Shown here: piece by piece, positions 25,701 to 34,136 of the stretch
How positions within the stretch are numbered: position 1 is the stretch's first letter
Layout of the letters: every line of letters begins with the position of its first letter
Assembly: GCA_013153145.1 (NCBI GenBank)
Contig: JAADEY010000032.1
Span: forward strand, 1 to 51,656
Origin: Thermoproteota archaeon
Lineage (GTDB): Archaea > Thermoproteota > Thermoprotei_A > Sulfolobales > Pyrodictiaceae
Direction of reading: 5' to 3'
DNA: 51,656 bases
The notes under the pieces: model-generated
What the model was told of the DNA's origin: nothing
The model's input: the letters and a program-made list of their open reading frames with translations, nothing else
Databases searched by the model: none
Program-made: the position numbers and the translations under genes

Positions 25701-26795
25701 CTACCTCCGCTTAACCTGCGCCTTCTCCAGCTCCTCTATGATGGCTCTTGCCTCGGGGTCTCCTAGCAGCCTCTCCCTTACCGGCTTGAGGAACTCTGCA
25801 AGCGCCTTAGCAACGGCGTTCTTGAGGTCGAGGGGGTGTAGCTTCCCCTCTTTGTACGTCTTCTCGAGCTCCTCGTAGCTCTCAAACACTACTGTCCCAC
25901 CGTACTTCTCCGGCCTCTCCACGACAAGCTTGAAGCCCGGCTGGGCGAAGAGGATGTATCTCGCTATCTCCATGACGGGGTTGTACTCGACGACCCTGGC
26001 GGGGCAGTAGGCGGCACGTATCTTCCTCGCTATCGCCTCCGGCGGGTCGTGTACGAATATGCATGTCTCGGGCTTAGACTTACTCATCTTCAACTCGATA
26101 GCTATAGTATCCTCATCCAGCCCCTCCACGCGCTTTAGCTTAGATGCGCCCTGCAGCCCCGTGAGCAGCGGCGTGTGGAGCGCTATGACCTTCTTCCGTC
26201 CAAGCTTCCTCGCTACATCCCTTGCAAGCATGTGCACCTTCCTCTGATCGGTGCCGCCCAGGGCTATGTCGACGTCAAGGTAGAATATGTCGGCAGCCTG
26301 CATAGCGGGGTAGATTAGCTTGGAGAAGTCCATCTCCCCCTCCTCAGCCCTCCTACCCATAATGGTTAACGCCCTCTTAATCCTAGCAAGCGTTGACGAC
26401 TTGGCGACGCGCAGCACTGTAGCCCAGTAATCCTTATCCGAGACCAAGTCCTCCGCGTCAACCACGCGTATAACGCCAGGCCCCACCCCGAGGGCATCAA
26501 GAACCTGTAGAACGTGCCTCGCAGCCTTCCTTATGAGCGTCATATCTCCTCCAAACTTGTCGTTAATCCATGCATGCCAGGAGCCCACGAGAAGCGTGAA
26601 CTCCACCCCCGCCCTAACCAGATCCCTAACCTTCAGCGCCCATATCATCCACCCTAGGTGGAAGAGGCCGCTGGGCTCGAAGCCGAGGTACGCCTTCAGC
26701 CTCTCACCAGACTCCAGCTTCTCCCTCAACTCATCAAGGGTAACAACCTCAGCCACGTTCCTAGTTATCAGCTTCAACCTCTCCTCAACATCCAT
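25701..26795 (-). CDS. tyrS: Tyrosine-tRNA ligase
   Basis: A 364-residue class I aminoacyl-tRNA synthetase charging tRNA-Tyr. The HIGH-type motif is HLGW (46-49), and the second signature is KMSKS (236-240). YPAMQAADIFYLDVDIALGGTDQRKVHML is the archaeal/eukaryotic tyrosine-binding region. It lacks a bacterial-type S4 domain, as expected for archaea. ATG at 26795 follows GAGGAGAG. A TATA-like CTTTTAATAG at 26836-26845 would give a leader of about 20 bases. Confidence 0.95.
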   Translation of the reverse strand: MDVEERLKLITRNVAEVVTLDELREKLESGERLKAYLGFEPSGLFHLGWMIWALKVRDLVRAGVEFTLLVGSWHAWINDKFGGDMTLIRKAARHVLQVLDALGVGPGVIRVVDAEDLVSDKDYWATVLRVAKSSTLARIKRALTIMGRRAEEGEMDFSKLIYPAMQAADIFYLDVDIALGGTDQRKVHMLARDVARKLGRKKVIALHTPLLTGLQGASKLKRVEGLDEDTIAIELKMSKSKPETCIFVHDPPEAIARKIRAAYCPARVVEYNPVMEIARYILFAQPGFKLVVERPEKYGGTVVFESYEELEKTYKEGKLHPLDLKNAVAKALAEFLKPVRERLLGDPEARAIIEELEKAQVKRR

Positions 26796-26863
26796 GCCCG
26801 CTCTCCTCGCGGAAGAGTAGGGCAGGGATTAGCCCTATTAAAAGAGAAACCCTACAGCAGGCC

Positions 26864-27005
26864 GGGGCCCGGCGACAACCAGGCCCCAGGATGGAGGGGG
26901 GAGCCCGCGCCGCCCCACCCCCGTCTTGAGGAGCCTGGGCGACAACCCTCCGACGGAGGGCTCTATGGGCCCAGGTGTTAGGGGCGGGGGACAGCGGGCT
27001 CCCCC
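26864..27005. ncRNA. Highly self-complementary intergenic element, candidate structured RNA
   Basis: Between the pheT stop and the tyrS promoter lies a GC-rich stretch with nested complementary segments. A perfect 12-bp outer stem pairs 26897-26908 with 26994-27005. Inside are 26910-26916 with 26981-26987 (7 bp), 26934-26940 with 26969-26975 (7 bp), and a tip hairpin 26946-26951 with 26955-26960 (6 bp, GAC loop). A separate hairpin pairs 26864-26869 with 26882-26887. GGCGACAACC occurs twice in unpaired positions (26871-26880, 26938-26947). On the minus strand a T-rich tract (26839-26852) follows, so it could be a pheT 3' end or an independent RNA. On the plus strand an ACA triplet follows the outer stem. 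It matches no RNA family that I can name. Confidence 0.45.
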
Positions 27006-27019
27006 ACAAAACAGTGATC

Positions 27020-28651
27020 CTAGCGCCTAGGCTGGAGCCCCGTGTAGTCGAGCTCGGCGGCGGCCACGGGGTATGTGGCGCCTAGTTCGGCTAGTAGCGA
27101 TGGCTTGACCTCCCCTAGCACCCCACGTATACCCTGCCTCGTCTCTATGCATGCCGTCCTACCCTCTATGAGGGCTGGGTGACTGCATGGTTTCACGGAC
27201 TCAATGCTATCGCCTAGGAGCTCTAGGAGGCCATAGACGTAGCTCTGTATATCCTCGTAGCCGGCCTTCTCATCCATCAGGAGCATAGCCAGGTGCCTCT
27301 CGAGCCTCGCATCCGGCGGAGGATACACCTCGCCTACCTCGAAGACGCGTACACCCGGCCGGTCAGCCCTAGCGACAGCCTCCAATAGTGACGGTAGGAG
27401 AGATGGCCGGATACATGCATGCTCCTCGGATACGGGGTTCTCCAGGGCCACCGGCCTGGCCCCATACACTCTCTCGGCGAGGCTGCACTTCACAAGGGTG
27501 AATGTGAGCAGCTCCACGAACCCATACCCTGCAAGTATGTCCCTTGCAACCCGCTCCCATGTACGCTGGGGTAGCTCGGCCGGCCGCATCAGGAGACGTG
27601 GCTTCCGGAGGGGTACACGGCCTATACCCCTGACAATCATCACCTCCTCGGCGAGGTCAACCCAGTGGAGGACGTCGACACGGTAGCGGGGCACCGAGAC
27701 CATGACCGCATCACCGCCCCTATGTACTGCATCCATCCTAGCCCTTTCAAGGGCGTCAACAACCTCCTCCACTCCAAGCTCCACGCCAAGCAGTCTTGAG
27801 GCTTCACTGACCCTCAGCTCCATGGCCCGCGGCTCCATGTCCGGCGTCTTCCTAGCCCAATCCCTCGCCTCGACGCTTACAAGCCCTATCCGGCCGTCTC
27901 CACGGTCGGCCAGGCTCGCCGCCAACACGGCCAGCGTGTCGAGGACCCCCCTCCAGTCGGTACCGGTTACATCGACGAAGATGTTCCTTGTACCCGGCTC
28001 AACCCTGGTGAGCTCAGCGTTGATCACGGGGGGTACGGAGATCACCTCGTCTCCACTATACAGTACAGGGTGCCTCTCCCCGCTGAGTGATATAGAGCCA
28101 TACTTGACGCCCTGCTCTGTCGCTGCAAGAACCTCCCGGAGGCTCATGCGCCTCGTGTGACCGAGAGGGGTGAAGTAGACTTCATCGATATCCTTGAACG
28201 AGTATCTGAGCGTCTTCGAAGGTAGTTTGTCCAGGTCGTGTATACCTATTGCTACACGCCTCCTCCTCCCGCCGAGGCTGTTGTGGAGCTTCTCCTGCAG
28301 CTGTATCAGCTCCTCAAGGTAGTCCTCGTCTACGTTAACCCCCCATGCGACGAGCCCGCCGATGTAGGGGCGGGTCTTGACGTCCTCGACGATTATCGTG
28401 TACCCGGAGTCGACGAGCCCGTATCTGGGTGAGCCGCGTTCGAGGCCGAGTACACCGCGTAGGTACCTTGCAACCCCCTCAGCGATGTACATGTCGGGCC
28501 TATCAACCTCAAGCTCTATCTCCACGTACTCCTCGTTGACATCCTCCACCTCCGCCTTAACACTCTCCAGGAGGCTTGCCAGCTCCTCAAGGCCTAGTCT
28601 AGGGTTTATGAGGCTAAGCAGCCTGTACGTCTTAAACCTCAACACCGGCAT
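27020..28651 (-). CDS. pheT: Phenylalanine-tRNA ligase beta subunit
   Basis: The 543-residue beta subunit of the heterotetrameric class II PheRS. It holds the B3/4 editing domain, the B5 DNA-binding-like fold and the catalytic-like module. Visible signatures are the N-terminal VEIELEVDRPDMYIAEGVARYLRG, GTDWRGVLDTLAVLAASLAD, and VDLAEEVMIVRGIGRVPLRKP followed by ENPVSEEHACIRPSLLPSLLEAV. Length suits the archaeal type. ATG 28651 lies 20 bases inside the end of pheS, so the two subunits are made from overlapping genes. Confidence 0.96.
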   Translation of the reverse strand: MPVLRFKTYRLLSLINPRLGLEELASLLESVKAEVEDVNEEYVEIELEVDRPDMYIAEGVARYLRGVLGLERGSPRYGLVDSGYTIIVEDVKTRPYIGGLVAWGVNVDEDYLEELIQLQEKLHNSLGGRRRRVAIGIHDLDKLPSKTLRYSFKDIDEVYFTPLGHTRRMSLREVLAATEQGVKYGSISLSGERHPVLYSGDEVISVPPVINAELTRVEPGTRNIFVDVTGTDWRGVLDTLAVLAASLADRGDGRIGLVSVEARDWARKTPDMEPRAMELRVSEASRLLGVELGVEEVVDALERARMDAVHRGGDAVMVSVPRYRVDVLHWVDLAEEVMIVRGIGRVPLRKPRLLMRPAELPQRTWERVARDILAGYGFVELLTFTLVKCSLAERVYGARPVALENPVSEEHACIRPSLLPSLLEAVARADRPGVRVFEVGEVYPPPDARLERHLAMLLMDEKAGYEDIQSYVYGLLELLGDSIESVKPCSHPALIEGRTACIETRQGIRGVLGEVKPSLLAELGATYPVAAAELDYTGLQPRR

Positions 28652-30125
28652 ATATCCACCACCTCAACGGGGTAGATCTCGCCTTGTCTACGTCGAGGGT
28701 ATAGAGATCCCTTATGTCGCGGAGCCCATAGAGGCTGGCCATGAGCCTCTCAACGCCGATACCCCAGGCGGCCACCTCGCCGCCGCTATAACCGGCAGAG
28801 GCCAGCACCTCCGGCCTAAACATGCCGCACCCGCCAACCTCTATCCATGTACCAGCCACCTTCGCATACACCTCTGCTGAGGGCTCCGTGAAGGGGAAGT
28901 ATGCAGGCCTAAACCTATACTCCTTTATGCCGAGCCTCTCAAATATCTCTGCGATCATGCCGAGGAGCGATGAGAATGACGTATTGTCCTCGCTCATAAT
29001 GCCGTCGAACTGGTGGAACTCAACCAGGTGGCGTGGATCCGGCTTCTCAACACGATACACTCTCCCAAGTACATAGTAGCGGAAGGGCGGCCTGGGCTTA
29101 AGCTCGGCAAGCGCCCTTATGGTTACAGCCGTGGTGTGCGACCTAAGGATCCTCATGGAGGCCTTCTCGCGGCTCCACTTATACCCCCACCCTATGCTGC
29201 CGGCGATACCCTCTTCATGCGCCCTCCTAACCCGCTCAACCAGGTCCTCGTCGGCATCGATGCCGGTGGCTTTAGTGGAGACGTAGAAGGTGTCTGTAGG
29301 GAAGCGGGCTGGGTGGAACTGTGGCTGGAAGAGTATATCGTAGTTCCAGAACTCGGTCACAACTATGCTCCAGCCCTCAAGCTCCCTGAACCCAAGCTCC
29401 CGCAGCACATCCCTTATCCTGTAGAGGAACTCTGCGAAGAAGTGCTTCCTGCCCGGCAGCCTCCTCGGGGGAGCAGCGGCCACATTGTAGGGGCGCAGCC
29501 TAAGCCTCCTCCACCTACCCGTGGCGAGATCCTCATGTGTCAGTGCGCCTACCTCGACGCGCACCTCTCGGAGCACATCACTGAGGCTCCTGGGCACCTC
29601 TACGAGCGTCTCCCTGCGGCGGACGACGCGTACAAGCCCCCTCCTCCGCAGGAGCCTTACCACGTCACCCCCGGGCCTACCTCCCGCGAGGATCTCCTGC
29701 AGCGCCCTCCTCTCCTCTTCGCATACGCCTCCCCCGAGGAGCTCTATGCGCCCCTCCCTCACCCTGACCCAGCCCTTCCTCGCAGCGTTGCTCATCGCTA
29801 TCCCGAAGCGCTTCCCAAGCAGCCTCCTAGCCTCCTCGACGCTTACACTACCACCCCTCTCCCGGAGGAGCTCTACAAGCTCCTCCTCCGGGAACCTACC
29901 CCGCAGGTATGCGAGCCCCTCCTCGGTTACGACTAGATCCTCCCTAACCCTATCCTCTACGCCTATCACTCCCTTCGAGGCCAGGAGCCTTACGAGCGCC
30001 TCCAGCCTACTCCTATCAACCCCGAGCCTCTCAGCGAGCTCACGCGTAGTATACCTTCCCGGCTCCAGCCCAGCCAGCTTCTCGAGCAGCTCGTACTCGG
30101 CCTGCGAGACTATGATCGGGCTCAT
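28632..30125 (-). CDS. pheS: Phenylalanine-tRNA ligase alpha subunit
   Basis: The 497-residue catalytic alpha subunit of PheRS. The N-terminal third holds winged-helix-like repeats typical of archaeal/eukaryotic alpha chains. The class II core begins near residue 240 (HFFAEFLYRIRDVLRELGF) and includes FQPQFHPARFPTDTFYV (motif 1/2 region), RILRSHTTAVTIRAL, RPPFRYYVLGRVYRVEKPDPRHLVEFHQFDG, and motif 3 in AAWGIGVERLMASLYG. Its start overlaps the asd stop by four bases and its end overlaps pheT by 20, giving an asd-pheS-pheT operon. Confidence 0.96.
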   Translation of the reverse strand: MSPIIVSQAEYELLEKLAGLEPGRYTTRELAERLGVDRSRLEALVRLLASKGVIGVEDRVREDLVVTEEGLAYLRGRFPEEELVELLRERGGSVSVEEARRLLGKRFGIAMSNAARKGWVRVREGRIELLGGGVCEEERRALQEILAGGRPGGDVVRLLRRRGLVRVVRRRETLVEVPRSLSDVLREVRVEVGALTHEDLATGRWRRLRLRPYNVAAAPPRRLPGRKHFFAEFLYRIRDVLRELGFRELEGWSIVVTEFWNYDILFQPQFHPARFPTDTFYVSTKATGIDADEDLVERVRRAHEEGIAGSIGWGYKWSREKASMRILRSHTTAVTIRALAELKPRPPFRYYVLGRVYRVEKPDPRHLVEFHQFDGIMSEDNTSFSSLLGMIAEIFERLGIKEYRFRPAYFPFTEPSAEVYAKVAGTWIEVGGCGMFRPEVLASAGYSGGEVAAWGIGVERLMASLYGLRDIRDLYTLDVDKARSTPLRWWIYAGVEV

Positions 30126-31171
30126 AGCAACCCCTCCCTATACATCATCTCCGCTATCAGTATCGTGTTGCCGGCCGCCCCCCTCACGAGGTTGTGGCCG
30201 AGGACTATGTAGCGTAGCAGCCTCTCACTGTAGAGCGTGTACCTTCCAACGCTGACCGACATGCCTCCGCCGGCGTCCCGGTCGAGCCTCGTCTGCGGCC
30301 TATCAGCCTCCCTCCTAACGATGACAGGCTTAGCGGGCGCTGTTGGTAGGCCTTCAAGCCCCCTGAACTCCTCCCAGGCAGCCAATACATCCTCGATGGA
30401 TGCGCTCCTAGCGAGCCTGGCGTAGACCGTCTCCATGTGGCCATTTATGACCGGCGCCCTCGTGCAGGTCGCATAGATGCGGAAGCTTGCAGGCTCCACG
30501 TGGTCGCCGCGCAGCGTGCCGAGGATCTTCCTAGACTCATTCATAACCTTCTCCTCCTCGTTCCTGATGAACGGTATTATGTTATCAATTATGGCCACCG
30601 AGGGAACCCCCCGGTAACCAGCGCCGCTGACGGCCTGCATCGTGGAGACGAAGACCTCCTCAAGGCCAAACCGGTCAAGGAGAGGCTTGAGGCTCAGGGT
30701 AAGTATAGCGGTCGTACAATTAGAGTTCTTGACTATGGCTCCCCTCCAACCCCTCCTCCTACGCTGAACCTCCAGCAGCCTGATATGATCCCAGTTTATC
30801 TCCGGTATTATGAGCGGCACGTCGGCCTCGAGGCGTAGGGGGCTAGCATTAGACACTACGGTGAAGCCCCGGCGCGCCGCCCCAACCTCCACGTCGAGGG
30901 CAACCGAGGAGGGGAGGGCGGAGAACACGAGCTCGACATCCCCCGGTATGGCGTCCGGCTTGACCAGGCCCACGGTGAGGTCGGCCACCTCGCCTGGTGG
31001 ATCCCCGCCCAGTACCCAGTTCACAGCCTCAACGTACCGCTTCCCGGCGCTCCTCTCTGAGGCGGCGAGGTATGCTATCTCGAAGAATGGGTGCCCGGAT
31101 AACAGCTTGACGAAGACCTGGCCTACGAGCCCCGTGGCGCCCAGTACAGCGACCTTCACCCTGTCAGCCAT
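30122..31171 (-). CDS. asd: Aspartate-semialdehyde dehydrogenase
   Basis: A 349-residue NADP-dependent enzyme reducing aspartyl phosphate to the semialdehyde, the second step towards threonine, methionine and lysine. The Rossmann motif is VLGATGLVGQ. The catalytic cysteine is Cys152 in KNSNCTTA, and the acid/base is probably His245 in NGHMETVY. Close relatives in Sulfolobales act as malonyl-CoA reductase. With aspartokinase encoded 6 kb away, the aspartate pathway role is the simpler reading. It leads the asd-pheS-pheT operon and diverges from the flavoprotein gene. Confidence 0.92.
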   Translation of the reverse strand: MADRVKVAVLGATGLVGQVFVKLLSGHPFFEIAYLAASERSAGKRYVEAVNWVLGGDPPGEVADLTVGLVKPDAIPGDVELVFSALPSSVALDVEVGAARRGFTVVSNASPLRLEADVPLIIPEINWDHIRLLEVQRRRRGWRGAIVKNSNCTTAILTLSLKPLLDRFGLEEVFVSTMQAVSGAGYRGVPSVAIIDNIIPFIRNEEEKVMNESRKILGTLRGDHVEPASFRIYATCTRAPVINGHMETVYARLARSASIEDVLAAWEEFRGLEGLPTAPAKPVIVRREADRPQTRLDRDAGGGMSVSVGRYTLYSERLLRYIVLGHNLVRGAAGNTILIAEMMYREGLL

Positions 31172-31183
31172 TTATCCGCCCCT

Positions 31184-31217
31184 CTTTTAAGGCCGGAGCC
31201 CCACCCGATATAATTAT
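31184..31217. promoter_or_regulatory. Compact divergent promoter asd / iron-sulfur flavoprotein
   Basis: In the 57-base divergent gap, a plus-strand box CTTTTAAGG (31184-31192) would start the flavoprotein mRNA near 31214. A minus-strand box reading ATAATTATATC (31207-31217) would start asd near 31186. Each predicted start lies on top of the other gene's TATA box, so the two promoters could exclude each other. Confidence 0.5.
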
Positions 31218-31228
31218 GGTGCATCTAC

Positions 31229-31894
31229 ATGGCCTCGGTGAAGGTTCTCGGGATACTGGGGTCTCCGAGGAAGAATGGAGAGACCTATAAATTGCTGAGG
31301 GTCGCGCTCCATGCAGCCGAGAAGATGGGGGCTGAGACGAGGCTGGTGAGGCTCTACGACTACAACATAAAGCCCTGTATAGGCTGTGTCTCGGAGGATG
31401 TCAAGAAGTGTAAGTATCCGTGCGACATCCTCGGCGACGACTTCCCTCAGCTGGCAAAAATGGTGCTGGAGTCGGATGCCCTAATCTTTGCAACACCCAT
31501 CTACTGGTACATGGCTAGCGGTGTAATGAAGAACTTCATAGATAGGCTCACGTGTTTCGAGAACATGATACACCACACCGGCCGCAGCCTCCTAGAAGGA
31601 AAGGTGGCGGCATTCATAGCCGTAGGCAACGACACCGGAGCCATAATGGCGATCTCCTGGCTCATGGTCACGCTAAACTCGATGGGGGCCCATATACCGC
31701 CATGGGCGCTAGCATACTACCACCGCCCAGAGGGAGACGTCCTAAGCGAGGAGAACGCGCTCCTAGACGCCGCGAACATAGGCAAGATAGTGGTGCAGGC
31801 GGCGCGCCTCCTAAAGAACGCGGGCGAATGGTATGATGCAGGCCTAAAGAAACTCGTCGAGGAAGCCGTCAGCGAGCTGAGGGGCAGGGCTTGA
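31229..31894 (+). CDS. Iron-sulfur flavoprotein / NADPH-dependent FMN reductase family
   Basis: A 221-residue flavodoxin-fold protein. The FMN phosphate loop is GSPRKNGET (11-19) and the isoalloxazine region is FATPIYWYMASGVMKNFIDR. A cysteine cluster, C50-x2-C53-x7-C61-x3-C65, sits where iron-sulfur flavoproteins carry a [4Fe-4S] centre, although the spacing differs from the compact classical motif. A redox role with ferredoxin or NAD(P)H is likely; the electron partner is unknown. Its stop overlaps the next gene's TTG start by four bases. Confidence 0.85.
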   Translation: MASVKVLGILGSPRKNGETYKLLRVALHAAEKMGAETRLVRLYDYNIKPCIGCVSEDVKKCKYPCDILGDDFPQLAKMVLESDALIFATPIYWYMASGVMKNFIDRLTCFENMIHHTGRSLLEGKVAAFIAVGNDTGAIMAISWLMVTLNSMGAHIPPWALAYYHRPEGDVLSEENALLDAANIGKIVVQAARLLKNAGEWYDAGLKKLVEEAVSELRGRA

Positions 31895-32811
31895 AGATAA
31901 TAAGCTACAAGGGCCTCAAGACACCGGCAATAATACTCCATGGCGGCGCCGGCCGCTGGCTCAGCAGGGCCAGAAGCGGCCTCATAGCCGAGGCGCTTGC
32001 ATACATGGTTCTAGCTGCGGTAGAAGCGCTGAAGGCACAGACCCCCGTGGAGATGGTGGTCGAGGCCGTAGCGGTCATGGAGGACAGCGGAGTATTCAAT
32101 GCTGGTGTCGGAAGCGTGCTCAACTATGACGGCGAGGTAGAGATGGATGCCGGCTTGATGAGCAGCGACGGCCTAGCGGGAGCGGTTGCTGCGACAAGGT
32201 ATCCGAGGAACCCCATCCGGCTAGCACTAGAGGTCGCGAGGAGGACAAGCCACGTGATAATCTCCGGTAGGGGGGCCGACAAACTAGCCCAGAAGCTAGG
32301 CCTCCCACAACACCCAGGCCCCCACCCACGCCAGCTCAAGAGGTATCGCCAGCTCATAGCATCAAGGGATAAGCCTGCATGGGCGAGGAGGCTGGACGAG
32401 ATATACGGCTCAGACACCGTAGGCGCAGCGGCGGCAACAAGCAAGGAGACGGCGGCAGCAGCCAGCACCGGCGGCATAACACTCAAACACCCAGGAAGAA
32501 TCGGCGACTCAGCGATACCAGGCGCGGGCTTCTACGCGTCAAGACTAGCAGCGTGCAGCGCGACGGGGATAGGCGAGCAAATGATACTCCTATCGACGTG
32601 CAGGAGGATCGTGGAGGCGATAGAGAAGGGGACAGACCCCAGGGAGGCGGCGGCAAGTATAGTTGAGGAGCATAATAGGAGGTTCGGCCCCGGAGGGCTA
32701 GGCGTAATAATCATAACCACGTGGGGCGAGGCAGTAGCAGCCATAAACACCGAGGCGATGCCCGTCTGCATCGCCGATGCATCGTCGGTGTCGGCATTCC
32801 TGCTGCACTAA
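31891..32811 (+). CDS. Type 2 (plant-type) L-asparaginase / isoaspartyl peptidase
   Basis: A 306-residue Ntn hydrolase that self-cleaves into alpha and beta chains and hydrolyses L-asparagine and isoaspartyl peptides, the latter important for protein repair at high temperature. The N-terminal ILHGGAG motif is present, followed by VFNAGVGSVLNYDGEVEMDAGLM. Cleavage is expected before Thr176 in SDTVGAAAATS, the nucleophile, and GDSAIPGAGFYAS plus ATGIGEQMI form the substrate site. The TTG start overlaps the upstream flavoprotein stop (TTGA). Confidence 0.92.
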   Translation: MKIISYKGLKTPAIILHGGAGRWLSRARSGLIAEALAYMVLAAVEALKAQTPVEMVVEAVAVMEDSGVFNAGVGSVLNYDGEVEMDAGLMSSDGLAGAVAATRYPRNPIRLALEVARRTSHVIISGRGADKLAQKLGLPQHPGPHPRQLKRYRQLIASRDKPAWARRLDEIYGSDTVGAAAATSKETAAAASTGGITLKHPGRIGDSAIPGAGFYASRLAACSATGIGEQMILLSTCRRIVEAIEKGTDPREAAASIVEEHNRRFGPGGLGVIIITTWGEAVAAINTEAMPVCIADASSVSAFLLH

Positions 32812-32825
32812 GGGAATACCGCAGA

Positions 32826-32850
32826 ATGTTTGATAATTTTTGTAAAACAT
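32826..32850. terminator. Bidirectional terminator between asparaginase and rpl12
   Basis: ATGTTT and AAACAT arms enclose an AT-rich core with a run of five Ts on the plus strand and TTTT on the minus strand. It fills the 50-base gap between two convergent genes. The shift from GC-rich coding sequence to this AT-rich core is sharp. Confidence 0.5.
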
Positions 32851-32861
32851 GCGCCGGCTCG

Positions 32862-33194
32862 CTAGAAGCCGAAGAGGGACTCCAGGCCTGCTGCGAGCTC
32901 CTCCTCGCTGACAGCCTCCTTCTTCTCCTCTTCCTCTTCCTTCTTCTCTTCCTCCTTCTTCTCCTCAGCAGCCGCAGGCGCCGCGCCAGCCGGCACGCCG
33001 ACCGGGGCGGCCGGCATAGCCGTCGCAGCCTTCACGACCTCGTCAATGTTTATCTCCTTTAGCGCGGCGACGACGGCCTTAAGGCGTACCTCGTCAACTT
33101 GTATCCCCGCGGCCTCCAGGACCCTCTTGAGGGCATCCTCTGTTATCTCCTTCCCAGCCGCGTGCAACATTAGGCTTGCATATATGTACTCCAT
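32862..33194 (-). CDS. rpl12: Large ribosomal subunit protein P1/L12
   Basis: The 110-residue acidic stalk protein of the large ribosomal subunit, which binds translation factors through its tail. The N-terminal dimerisation domain ([31 protein letters not shown]) is followed by an alanine/proline hinge and a Lys/Glu-rich stretch (about 75-95). The conserved C-terminal tip LESLFGF ends it. L1 and L10, usual operon partners, are not next to it. A hairpin-bearing leader precedes the ATG at 33194. Confidence 0.96.
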   Translation of the reverse strand: MEYIYASLMLHAAGKEITEDALKRVLEAAGIQVDEVRLKAVVAALKEINIDEVVKAATAMPAAPVGVPAGAAPAAAEEKKEEEKKEEEEEKKEAVSEEELAAGLESLFGF

Positions 33195-33215
33195 CCCCTA
33201 ATCCCTCCTCTCCCG

Positions 33216-33238
33216 TGTCTCCAGGCTACGCGGAGACA
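33216..33238 (-). promoter_or_regulatory. Hairpin in the rpl12 leader
   Basis: TGTCTCC and GGAGACA form a perfect 7-bp stem with a 9-base loop, 22 bases upstream of the rpl12 ATG and just before its GGAGGG ribosome site. Ribosomal-protein leaders are common autoregulatory targets, so translational control is possible. No clear match to the known L1 site is seen. Confidence 0.35.
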
Positions 33239-33282
33239 ACCAGGCCTAATGGTTTTTCACTCTTTCCCTCTGCCCCCCGGCA

Positions 33283-34086
33283 TTACAGCATCGACAAGCT
33301 CCGCGAAGCATACCTTGCGGACAGCTCCCTCACAACGATCTTCCTCAACTCCTCGGAGACGTTGACTGCGAGCTTAACCAGCCTAACCCCGGGCCTGCCC
33401 CCCTTAAGCCGCGCCATAACCCATTCATGTATCCTCGAGGAGGCCTCGTTGAGTATGCTGCAGGCCTCCTCGCCGAGCGGCTGGACACCAAGTGCTATGG
33501 CCTCGTAGAGGGGGTCAACGACATCCCAGTAGATGTAGCTGGCGGTCGCCCCAGCTATACTACTCTTCTCGTCATAGTACTCCAGGTAGGCCTTAGAGGC
33601 CCCGTGCACACCATACACGTACACAGCATAGTCGAGGAGCCTCGAGAACTGCTCAACTATCCCGAGCCTATGGAGGCTCAGGATACGCTCCCTCCTCGCA
33701 TGGTACGCGTACCACTTAACCCACTGGGGGAGCAGCCACCCCGGCGCCAGATCCTCGCACGCCGACAAGACACTAGTCTTCAACAACGTGTTATACGTCG
33801 TGGCAACACTATTCCTCCCGGCACCCTCGGGGATCAATTCGCTGCAGAGGCCGTCATCCTCCCCGCCGAACCTGCAGCTAGCCTCCCAGCGGAGCCAAGA
33901 ACCCATAATGTTTATGAATGACGCCCAGTGGACTGCTACGAGCTCGCCGATGCCCGCCTCAAGGATGCTCGTCATAGCCTTTGAGAAGGATTGGGGGTCG
34001 AGGCCGAGAATATACTCTATCGCGTGCAGCGTGCCCCTAGCCTGTACACTCCTACGCCCCTGCGCCACTGTATCCCTTGGGGTCAC
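33283..34086 (-). CDS. Hypothetical protein, largely helical
   Basis: A 267-residue protein I do not recognise. It is predicted mostly helical, with many aromatic residues (LLPQWVKWYAYHARRERILSLHRLG; YIYWDVVDPLYEAIALG) and a few cysteines without a clear metal motif. There is no signal peptide, P-loop or membrane helix. It starts at GTG 34086 behind CGGTGAAC and lies between the RuvB-like ATPase gene and rpl12, all on the minus strand. The first 20 residues may not be part of the protein, as downstream starts are possible. Confidence 0.6.
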   Translation of the reverse strand: MTPRDTVAQGRRSVQARGTLHAIEYILGLDPQSFSKAMTSILEAGIGELVAVHWASFINIMGSWLRWEASCRFGGEDDGLCSELIPEGAGRNSVATTYNTLLKTSVLSACEDLAPGWLLPQWVKWYAYHARRERILSLHRLGIVEQFSRLLDYAVYVYGVHGASKAYLEYYDEKSSIAGATASYIYWDVVDPLYEAIALGVQPLGEEACSILNEASSRIHEWVMARLKGGRPGVRLVKLAVNVSEELRKIVVRELSARYASRSLSML

Positions 34087-34136
34087 CGGTTCACCGTAGA
34101 GTCGACGTATGCCCGGTAGGCCTAGTTATGGCTTGC

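Noticed and set aside
26897-27010. H/ACA guide RNA reading of the pheT-tyrS element (ACA follows the outer stem on the plus strand)
   Set aside because: The 12-bp lower stem is longer than expected between pocket and ACA, and I could not identify a kink-turn or a convincing pseudouridylation pocket. Kept only as an unclassified structured element.
29013-29936. 307-codon open frame on the plus strand
   Set aside because: It is antisense to pheS, with Pro-rich low-complexity composition; a shadow of GC-rich coding DNA.
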